64,000 nt of DNA from Prostheceraeus crozeri. Taxonomy: Eukaryota > Platyhelminthes > Polycladida > Euryleptidae. Positions 49,201-61,200 of this stretch are shown piece by piece (positions within the stretch are counted from its first letter, which is position 1; the number at the start of each line of letters is the position of its first letter). The notes under the pieces were generated by a model. The model was given only the letters and a program-made list of their open reading frames with translations. It made no database searches and was not told the origin of the DNA. The translations under genes and the position numbers were made by a program. The stretch lies in NCBI GenBank assembly GCA_907163375.1, contig CAJQUW010007258.1, positions 1 to 64,000 on the forward strand, given 5' to 3'.

Positions 49201-52200
49201 GTTACAGTCATGCTATAGCATAACAGCGATTTCCATAAGATCGCTTGAGTCCAATGCCTACATGGTACCTACTTCCTTTTATGAATAATGAATTGTACAG
49301 TGGAATGTTTTGCTCTTCGAAATAAAGAGTAGACTGTACGTTCAGACATAATCAGAAATTGCTTGTGTTTGGACATGAATACACGGTGTCATATTGCGCA
49401 AAATCAAGTGCAATGCATGCACGGAGCTCTAGTTAAATTTCAAAACATACCGATTTCTAATTGATTGCGACGTTCAAGAAGCCATAAAAAACCTTGAACT
49501 TAAGTGTCTCATCTTCGACGGTGGGTACTTCTTCCCTCGACAGTACTTCTTCTGTCTCATCTTCGACGGGTGGCTCAGTTGATAGAACAGAAGTCTAGTT
49601 AACCTGGGGTCGTATGTTCGAATCCTGCCAGCCTCACATCTTTTGCATGGGCAATTTGTTCTATTGTTTATCTAATTTTCATTGTTCACTAGTCAACTTT
49701 CATGACATAGTTGAAGATGCTTTGGTGGACAATCGATCCCCGCTACTTGCCTTAATGTCGGCGGTCACAATTGTGACGAGTTATTTATTCATTGATTATA
49801 ACTGCTATGACAACTGATGTGTGGTGGTGAGGGTTTGATTCTGCCAATTGACACACTCGCATGTAAGCGGTTGTAGCTCAGTTGGTGGAGCACAGATCTA
49901 GTTAACCTTTGGTAGTAGTGTACTGAACACATAATTGTACATTCCAAACAAATCAACGAATCCTCGTATCCTGAATGGAAGCGCAAGAAGGCAAAGACTT
50001 TTCTGCGGATACTAAAATACTTGTTTATTCCAACCGATATTTCGCCTTACGGCTTTATCGAGGCTATTTCTTCAATGTTCATCAAAGTTTTGATGCAGTT
50101 GCATAAAAGAACTAACCAAATTGGGTCTAAGAGTTCTAGCCTAATTCTTCCGCCTAAAATCGATACGCAGTTCTTTAGGGACAGAAGAATCACCTCCATT
50201 TGCTACATCAGATAGAAGTTGATGCATGTATGCATTAAAGAAGGAGATGGTATAATTCTATCAAGCAATAACGCACAGAAGGTTATCGCTTTAAATTGTT
50301 TCAAGAGGCTCTTATATTTAAAAGTTTCTTTAATAAGGATGACGGCAGTTCTCGGGCCTGTTGGATTTGACCGACGAGATGGCAAATGACCTGATGGGAT
50401 AACCACTTTTGCTTTCTCAATGGGACGCGCATTAGTATGGGATGCTGCCTGCTGTGACACGTTTGCCCAAAGCACAACAGTTGAGGCCGCCATCACGCCT
50501 GAATCCGCTGCCAGAAGAGCTGAAGAATTCAAGCTCTCCAAGTATCACGCACTGCTTGAGTGGTACTTCTTCGAACCACTAGCTTTTGAAATGAGTGGTT
50601 CCTTTGGTCCTCGTACATTTGCAAGTTGGACCATCGAATTTCCCAACTTAAATACGAACCGCGGCAGACCGATTGGCTATTTTAGCGCATCTCTCTGGCG
50701 ATTATCAGAGGGAACGCTAAATCGATAGGCTACTAGCAGCCACCATTTGACGATATTTTATGTTTCTTTTTTTTAACTTCAATTTTTTATTCTTTTACTA
50801 TTTATCTTTCAGTTTTTTGGTATTACAGGATGGCGGCAAATGTGCAATGGGTCACAAAAATGAAATGCTGACACAAAGCACTTATATATGCAGCTGCAAC
50901 AGGGATATAACGGGGACATGCAAGGAGTATGTAGGTTCATTAAGGGGACAAAGACTAGAAGGATGGACTGCAGGGTTTACTTTACGTAAATATACTTTTA
51001 AGAAAGTACATTTGTTGGCTGGGAGTGGTAATAAGCGTAAGTCAAATGATTGTTCTGATTTGTGAACTGTGAAGAAAGTGCGTTGATGATTTTGCTGTTT
51101 GGTTTGCGAGGCATCTGCCGACAAAAAAGTCTGTGCTTGTCTAAGTAGTCTTTTTTATATTTTGCTTGAATGGCTCTGTGAGTAGGTGTGTGGCGAACTT
51201 GTCCGTTGTGAAGATGGTCGGTTTTGTTGTGTATGAGAAGGTGGTTGCAGCATGAGAGCGTGAAGTGGATATTTTGTGGTTTTCCTTTGTCATGAGGCTG
51301 TTTCGCAAACCGAGCAACAAAATCATCAACAAATTCTGTGTTCAATACACAGACCTGGAAGTAATTGGTAGTGGGTAAGTAATGGAAACCACAGTAATGG
51401 ATAAGACATGTGTTTCGTCGTGGTGGTGTTGCTTGCTTATGTCGTGTGTGAATCCTGTGGCGATTCTGAGCGCTTTGCTACGTTTTACCGGTAGATGGAA
51501 AATTTCAATTTTCGCTAAGTTACTTACTGCTGCTCTGCTGACCCGGAGTCATTCTCCTTTTCTTCGGAATGATGGTGTTTCATGTCCGATTCAGACACTT
51601 TTATACTGTCGGTTTCTAATGTGGATGATTCTGTGGGCGAAAGTCTTGAATTTGACACTTCCATTATTTTCGCATTCACTGTCAAGTTTTGCTTATTTGG
51701 AACTGTGTCATGTGCATCTCCGATTTTAGCTTCGGAAACCTTCGGCAATACGTCAAACTTAGTTATATCTTTTTTCCATGATGGTGAACTAAGGATTTCT
51801 GTTGCTCGTCCGCGTTCTTGCAGTCCTCGCCTTCTACTTTTCTTTTTCCGACGGACGCATTCATCTAGTGTCTGTTTCAAGCGGTCTGACATTGGAAGTC
51901 GAGGGGTCATCATGCGTAGCGTGTCCCTTGTTTCTGCAACCTGGCGTAGCAATCGACTTAGATGAGATTGACGAGAATCTTCTGCTACTTGGTACATCAT
52001 GTTAGAGATTGAAGTAATATATGGAGTCGAAGAGTCTTCCATAACAGACTGATGCTTTGCTTCCTCTGCTGCTGCAATAGCGTGGTACTTATCTCTAAGT
52101 TTTCTCAGACTCTTCTCATTTACACGCGACGTTTCCCTGAAAAAATAAGATGAAATAAAGTTATGCAAATAAATCAGCTAAATTCAATTACATAAGAAGT

Positions 52201-55200
52201 AAACGCGACTTATTAAAAATGAGATCTCGGAAATAACAGTGCAAACTTATGCAATCATCCTAATGGATAATCTTGGAATAACAGAGCTTACTAAATGTCA
52301 AAAAGTAGAAAATAATTAAAACTGTAGCGTGTGGTAATTAATAAAACCATAGAGTAAGTATGCAAGTAGAGTAGCATACAGCTTCGATTTTATCAAATGA
52401 ACTCGAGTTGAGATCCAGTGCCAAATGCAATATCAGCAAATTTTTGTCGCTTTGAAGAAAACACCACGGAATTGTCTGATCATGATAGCAACACAGAAGG
52501 AGTAACAGCATTTTACAAATCCTCCGTGTCATGACAACCTAGGAAAGGTAATGTACATTAAATTAGCTTTGCGATGGGACGCCATATACAGTTACACGTA
52601 ATTTGCTCAGCCATATATTAATTAGAGTATTTTCTTAAGAGTGATCATATCACAACATGCCTGCCACTGAAAGAGCAAGATATCATAATTGAAAACAGTG
52701 ATCACAATTGACTTTAAAAGAGGTAAATGGGCCCCCATTACTATTCAGATTCAAGGAATAAAGCATAAAGCTAGCTAATCATAAAATCATGCCGATGAAC
52801 TTGAAATTTCAGCCAAGAAGCACAATGAGATCTCAACTCTTCCATGAATAAATCGCTAGTATATGAACACAGGAATAAGCTGCAAAAATTTAGCTTTTAA
52901 AAATTGATCAAATATTTTTGAGACCACAGGAACGTGAATCTTCTGATGTAAGAATTTTCACTGTATGCGGACATTTTTTTGAGTTGACACTCCACCTACG
53001 ATGCTTACTCTCTGACTAAAACTATAACTCTTAACGGGAATATAACATGCAGCATTTATCATGAAGCAAATACTACAAAAGCAATATGCGAGAAATACAA
53101 AATTCCCTAAAATTAGAAATCGAGAATGCTCAAGGATAGGCATATAAATTAAACGACCAATAACAAAAAAATATAGCTTTGCATGGTTGCACGAAATCAT
53201 CAGGGAGGAACCATATTATAACAAGGTTTCGGTGCATAGCCATCATGCTACCAACTTTATTGGCTTTTGGACGGACCTATCGTATTGACTAACGGAAGGA
53301 AAGTCTCTCCTAAGAAAGCACGCACATATATATGTAGGCCTACGTGGGAAGGTGATTGTTTTGGAAACGGCGCTACCGGAAAAAATGAGAAGCACATTCA
53401 TAAAATGAAGAAATAAGCTACCAACTCGGGGTGGCAACTGCCCTCTAATGCCTGATTAGAGCCATCTGAGGCCAGGACTTACATTACAAATTCACGCATT
53501 AGGTGAACTCATAATTGTGAGGGTTTCCACACCAATGATCAGTATCAATGATTAGCAACATGCTTTGTTAGCCTTATTTGTAGAACTCATTATGGAGTAA
53601 TAAAATAGAAATAAAATCCAATAAAGCTGAATGCAAGAGTGGTTATCAAGCAAATAATGAGCAAAGCAGATAACCGCACATCAGCATGACTGAAAATGTG
53701 TGATCTTGTTAATTTGTTTACTGGATGATATGGTTTATCTATCTTTTCAGTTTTTCTGCATGAATATCGTAGATGATGGCGGATGCTACGACATATATAT
53801 AAATATATATATATTTTTTCACAGAGATCAATTGCTTTCTGTGATTCTAAGAAGATGGTAACTTTAAATAAATACATTTCCTTGGGACTATCACTTACAT
53901 CCACACAACCAAATTCCAGAACAATTAAGTGAGCGGCACCTGTATCATTCGAAGATCCTACAAAAGACAAAAAATGTGCTATGCGATGATTGTAGACCTA
54001 TATCCTCATCATTGTCAGTTTGTCACTGATTCTATAAAAGTATAGGACGTTTACCGACCTCGGATTCGTCAGAATTGCTGACATCAAAACTGCAGTTTGC
54101 TATGTGTGTCTATCCGCAGTCGCTGCTTTTGGTCTTATCTCTCCCAATCTGTGACAACTACAGTCCGTTTCATAAAAAGTGGATCACCCTTTAACATCGC
54201 CTTAACTTCAACTTTGTCTAACTGCGCCAAACTTGAACGAATTTCTCTGAAATTTGGAAGATATGTCAGTTGTGCTTACTAATATCATTGTTAGAAATTT
54301 CAAGCATGAATATTGAGTTGTTTTCCTGTTATAGATAAAAAAGTAGTAGATAATTTGATCTTCATTTTGCAATGTTACACAAAATCATACTTCACTCTTA
54401 TAAAATTACATTTGTTTCCTTTGTTATGTAATATGTTGTTCTACAAGCCAAAAGCTATCAAGCAAAACAAAAATAAAGAAAATCGGTCAATCAGAGCCAG
54501 TATAGCACCATTATTCATCAACAATAATGTAACTGCTACATGTGATTAACTGGACTTCATGTTCCATAGCTTCCTTACTTCGTTGCGGTGGTGTTGGCAG
54601 CACTCCTTATTGCTTTCAGCTAGAAATCTATCTCTTACCGGTTGAAAACAATACAAAGCACAAATGAACAATAACGAGATCGCATTCACAAAAGGCAAAG
54701 TATCAGCCTTGCTAGAACAACAAGCTACCATGAATTAAAAAGTACAGCAAGGAACCATGAATTCTGAACGCTATGTGAATGTTTTACGCATGGTTTTACG
54801 AATGAACATTGGCCAAATGACAGATCAACTTGGTGATCCATCGACTTGGCTATTTATGGATGATAATGCTACGTGTCACAGGAGTAGTAGAGTCAACTTA
54901 TGTAAGTCTCAATTAGGTCTTAGGACATTATCTTGGCCAGCTCGTTCTCCTGATCTGAATCCCATAGAAAATGTATGGAGCATTCTAAAACGTAACGTTC
55001 GTCGTTCACTGCTACCTACAGATGGCGTATCACAACTTACGTCACTGTTAAAAAGAGAGTGGAGAAAGTTAGATCAGTCAAAAATCAACGATATCATCGA
55101 ATCAATGCCTAGACGAATTGGTGATGTCATTGACAATAAGGGTAGGGCCACAAAATATTAGCTTCTTAAGAACCGTTACTGTATCATAGCTAGATTATAT

Positions 55201-58200
55201 AAGGACATTTAAATATATTAGGGACATGAAATAACATGAAAAATGCTTTCTGTATCATACTTATGTTTTATTTAGTCAAATTTTAGGATGATCCACTTTT
55301 TATGAAACGGACTGTAGTTGTATATGAACAAAATGGCAATTTGTGCAAATACTAGCGAATTGAAGAAGTTAAGGACGTGAAACTCACTGTTTCATTCTTC
55401 AATTGTAAAATAATCCACATTGACTAGTGATTGCTTTCCCGCACATCGCTGAACTGTCTTTAAAATGGACATTGTGTCGATACACACATTCAGTTTGTAG
55501 CTTTAAATCTACATGTAAGTAAAGTAAACGTGTTAAAGGATAACCTTTACAATTACCCTCTTCTAAAGGATACGTTTAGAGGACACCCTGTCTTCTTATT
55601 TATGCATCTCATCTCCTGATTTGTAGGGGAGAGATCACCAACTTAGTCGATTTCGGGCAAATCTACTTTTTTCACTCGAATGTACCCCGGACTGAAACCC
55701 AAACCAAAATGCGTTCCCTACCGCAAATGTTACTAAAATATGTTTCACACCTCGCACCATAAAATTAGATTGTTTCCGATCTCCCACTGTCGAGAAAAGG
55801 ATTTGCGGTTTGGGATCCCATACAACGGTGAGGCGTCAATAATAGAGGCAAGGAAGATCAGTAGCCGTATTCATCTATCTTTGAGAAGACACATTCCCAC
55901 ATCAAAGTCAAACCAAAGCACCGTGCGTACGAAAGTGACAGGCTATATATCGTGATATTATATAGTATAAGGACTCAATTCCACCTTTCCAGAGATACCT
56001 CGTTATGTACTCGCACGACTGCGCCTGCGCAGTAAGTTACAGCATGTGGGGAGGACGCAGGGAGACTTGGAGGCTCGTCTGAAGGAGCATGTTCCGAAGT
56101 GGTGCGAAGAAGGAAAAAAGCGACCAAGATCAATGCTATCTCCAACTTCCTCCATCACTTAATATCATCTGACCTGGAGTCACAAAGCATCAAGAAATGT
56201 TTTCAGAGCTGTAAAACAGTGCCGAAACAAATTTGACTTGTGTCAGGAAAAATGCTTTAAAGTATTTGACAAATGTACCATTCAAACTGAATGCTTAATG
56301 TCAGAGTGCATAAATTAGGGTTGTTGATGCGTACTAGCCGACTTTTATGTGATGTGATCCTTCTGCAGTATGTGATTTGATGCGAATTTCGGAGCTTACG
56401 CAATTGTAACGTCGTGGGTTGAGAACAAAGAATTGTGTGGTTTGATATTATGCAAAAAATACGTAGCAGCTCTTTCTAACTGTTGCACAAGAATGAAGAA
56501 GATTATGACGGTGATAGGAACTAGCAGGTAATGGAATTTACGACCACAAATGGTAAAAGATTTCATGTGATGCTAATTGGCACTTGTTATTTGTTGGTTT
56601 GCTTTTGCAATTCTTGGTGGTTTTAGCATTTAAGACGTAATATTCTTGAAAATAAAATTTCCTTGGCAAATATAACAAAGTTAAATTATGAGGGCTCAGA
56701 AGTAATATCAAGTCAAAATGATGGCACCCGCTTATGACAATAGGTGTCAATATCGACAAATGCACACGATGAAGAGTATATTAAATGAATTAATACAAAA
56801 GATACACCAAATTAATTTATGTTTTAATTTGTATATTAATATCGATCAACTAGCAAATTCTCTGTTAAATGTTGTGAAATTTTGTTTATCAAGTGTTCGA
56901 GGGTGGGATACTATATATAGTAACTAATGCAGAGCAATACAATCAACATTTTAAGTCATCTAAAGCCAACAACTGATTTACAATTTTCAAAACAAACATA
57001 CTCGTTCTGTACTAAACATTAAGAGACAAATATGCCATATTCTCCAGTCGGAAAGCGTGGAATCTGTTCAATTTAGCCCTCGTTCCATGACAAAAGTAGT
57101 AATGGATATCGTTACCTAACCACGTTCCAGTGCTACGAAGAATACACTGGACATATGTCTACATTTAAAAGCATGCTAGTCAAAGAAATATATATCTTCT
57201 CAGTGTCTATCGAAGAAGAATAACTGAATAAATTACATCGAATTAGGTCGATAGTATCAGTCTATTCGATGTTGTGCGATGTATCACTATTTGTGCATTG
57301 AAATCATATATCTGTGCTGTATTAGCATCATACAGACAGATGAAGCATTGTTTCAATGAAAATATCTTTGTCAGTTTTTATCTGATGATATTGTGAATGC
57401 AATTGAAAATCAGACTGTCTTATTTTTTTTTATGTATATTGATAAATAAATGATGTCTGAAATCGAAATTGCATCAAATGCATTAAAGACAATCAGCACA
57501 TTGTCAAGGATGATATAAAATCAACAATGGTTTATGGGTAAGAAATGATCATCGCACTTTATAAACGGTTCATTTTGTAAGCAAGAAGCTTGGTAGCAGT
57601 GTGTATTATATTTATGATGATCAAGGATATCACAAATGTGCACTAACAAATCTTCAAAAATGTTTGCAATTTTTAAATCTTCTAAAAGTACAAACTTTTT
57701 CGAGAAATGTCGGTCGCTTACATTCATACGTAATTTCTTTGGCATTTCAACTTTCCTTTCAAAGTTTATGACTTCATTCAAGTCATCCTTGACGGTTTGG
57801 CACATCAATCAAAAGTGTCATGGTTTTGCTAAAAGATGAATTAGCTGTTTGAGCAGTTAATATTCCAACTTTAATTGACGCGAAAAAGAAATAGATGCCT
57901 TTGGTAAGTGATTAATTGAATTTCACAGTTAACCCTTTATCTTGAACGTTCTTGAATGATGTTTCTTAAATCCCAAAGTCAAGCAGTGTTAAGTTAGTTA
58001 GCAGTTTCGGCAGCTAAATTCAAACCAAATTTCAAACTAATTTCAAATTAATTCTCAAACTAAATTTCGGCAGCTTTTCCTTGTTTATAGTTAGTTAGGC
58101 ACATTTGCTGTAATAGAAAGACATTAAATATGAAATTCATTTGTACGAATTAATGAAAACTACATATTAGCATTCATGGTTGATTAAGAGCAGAAGAAAT

Positions 58201-61200
58201 GTTACATGTTTGTATTGTACATAGTGCTACAGTATATGTGCAGTAGCCAATGCATAACACTTACCGTCGGAAGTTCTGAGCCGCTAGCTGCTTATATAAT
58301 TTTGGCTTCCGAGCGTTCGGAAAAATAAGATCAAGATTGAGTTTGATTCTTGGCTCTTTCTGTTGTTCGTGAATCCTAGGAGGCATGTAAATATCAAGGT
58401 CATTTGGTAATCGCTTTGTTGTAATAACTGGAGGCAGATTATCAGCACCTGCAAAATTAGGCCATAAAATATAGACAGGACTGAAAATGTTGATTTTTCA
58501 GATCAATTAAAAGATTTAATTCAAAGATAAATTTTCAAATTTAATACTTGAAATAGCTTATTTGTTCATTTGTGCTGCAAATATGACGTAATAATTGATA
58601 TCATATAAAGTGCCATGGTCCACTTCCAAATTTGATCGCATATTTAATGAAATTGAATGCTCTGATTAGTAATTCCAAGAACTGCAACCGGTAAATCCAA
58701 TATTGCCGCCTTTCACCTCAAACTAAATTTCGGCAGTTTTCCTTTCTGACACTTTCACAGCATTTAATCGCAATAACTTAAATTGAGATTTAACTTATAG
58801 GTCGGTGAATACTCCATAATATTGCAGTTAACTCTCATATTTAGATCTCTTAGATCACACAAAAAACACACAATCAGCAAACGGTTAAGTATTGTTATTC
58901 AATTAAATCATTCTTGATTTAAAGAGATGCTTTGCATTCTTCATTTTTCAATCTAATATTCAGATTGCCAAGTATTGCAATTGAAGCAGAAGAGGACGTT
59001 ATCTCAAATATCGTGACTGTCACACACCATTGAATTCGATCATCAATTAGTATCACAACAACGGGACTGTACGCACAAACCGTGGAAATCGGAATTTACC
59101 AATTGTCTCATCACAGGGGTCTTGTATTGTTTCAAATGATGTCGCCTAATGTTAATGCATCTTCATTAGTGTCAATGCATTTAGAAATGAAAGTAAATTG
59201 AAAGACAGTGCACTCTATGCTGAAGGTCTTGCTACTAAGTTTATGTTTTCAGCTAGTATAAGATTGATGCCATCAACAGTGAAAAATTTTGTATTTTCTG
59301 ATTCATAATATGCACTCAGCAAAAACAAACTCCCCTTTAGCAGCCAGTACATGTAGATGAAAATGTCATCTGTCGGACTTAGTGAACACTAATCACGCGG
59401 ATGTTTTCACGTGGGTTTCGACATATTTATGATCAAACTTACATGTGTTGCTGCCTGATCATAAGTTTGATCATAAATATGTCAAAATGAATAAAAATGC
59501 ATACAATAAAATGCCGTCTACCAAAACAGACAACATCCACTTATCACTCGATTTCGTTAGTGATATATAGCCGAAATTAATTGTTATCATCTAATAAAAA
59601 TAAGACCATCAGATACTTGATTTTTCCAACCATAACGAATAAGCGAATTGTGATTCATTATTTCCTTTGATTGTGAATGAACATCAGTTCATTACAAAAA
59701 ATGTGAAAACTCACACGAAAGTGCTAGTTTTTACAAATTCTTTAGCATCAAGTCTTTGGAGTTTTTTAGTCAATAGAAAATTTTCGTCAAGCGCTGACAT
59801 GCACATGTGATCGTAAAAAAATCTGAATTACCATGTTGTATTTCTTCATTTTGACATTTGAATTTTATTATCTATTTACAGATGTAATATCTTTTAACAC
59901 TGATTGAATTTCGATTGTCTATTTATTTATCAATAGTTTTATAATCACAGAATTATAAAACTATTATTTACTATTTACTATTCTATTCTAATTAAATATT
60001 CTCTTCATCTGCTTCGGTTTGCTAGAAGTGTGATTGATTCGAAGACGACGGCACATCGCGGAACTTACTAAGTGGCCAAAAAGGAATTCGTAATACCTTA
60101 CAGAGATAGGAAAAAAAGTCGTGCGTCGCTTGCGGATTGCTCTGAATTCTATCAAAGTACTTCGATTGCCACAATTCCTTCAGATTCGAAGAATTCAGAT
60201 CATTGCACGCAAGTTTTCTCCATAATGTTGGCCCTTCCGATCATTATTAAAAAAAATTGCAGGCGTACGAAAATTAGTTCACCTGATGATTTCACCATCC
60301 TCTTCTCAGCAATCCTCACTGCATAGTGCATACACTGAATCGAAGCCAGAGAGCGATGTATGTGTCTTGGTGTGTGCAAAGTGATATCACAGCACGCACG
60401 CCTCCCTCACTGGCTCTGGTGTCCTCTGCTGAAAGCTTATTGTTTGTCATTTCCAATAGCAAGCGATACACGAATTATCCATTCGAGGAGTAAGTTGTCT
60501 GACCATGTGTCTGACTCTGTTGTGTGCCATTTTGATGTTAAGGTTAGATACGATCCTTCCATTTTATAAACCGAAGACGGGCGCGCAGATGAATCTAATT
60601 TTGTGTTTATAATACCTGCTGTCCTAATTTATTTAACTCTATAATTCCTCCAATATGCATCCTTTTTACATTTTTACAAGAAATACATTTGAAAGAAACC
60701 ATGCAAGTCATTCGATCAGTCTTCCCGTGTTCTGGACTGTCAGACCACACCCATCCCTACCGGATAAGCCTACACTATTTCTTTCATGACATTAAAAGAT
60801 TTACAATTCAAGCGTCATAAAGCATTATTTGAATAGACAGTGGTCAATTTTCACAACTGATTAACAAGGCATTGTTAGGTGGATAAATAAATCATTTTAA
60901 ATTAGGTTGTGTCAAGTGAACCATAGAACACGCTGGAATTAAGTAGTCATAATTTTCGCTTAATGTAAATTTGCTTATCTGAAGAGAGAAAGCGAACCTC
61001 TTAAAATGAAATTGTGACATTTCCTTAGTGATGACTTTATTTGAAAGGTCGCTTAGTTAGCAGATACAAATAGATATAGAAGCTGGTGTCCCATAGATTG
61101 TTCATGTTAAGCTGTCAATAAACATTATATTTCGGAATGTCTTTGATTAGGTAATTTAACTTTGCAGTATACCTTAGTTAAACGACTGCCAGCTGCTGCT

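Noticed and set aside
50760-51345. Open frames on both strands (101 and 115 codons)
   Set aside because: Low-complexity start on the plus strand and no splice context. A weak EYVGSLRGQRLEG resemblance to a GIY-YIG segment was not enough to call an element.
51582-51965. 127-codon plus-strand frame
   Set aside because: Shadow of the large gene B exon on the minus strand.
53901-53960. Small minus-strand exon of gene B (SSNDTGAAHLIVLEFGCVD)
   Set aside because: It has plausible splice sites, but its phase does not fit between 58265-58448 and 51528-52136, which already join in frame. It might be an alternative or unrelated exon.
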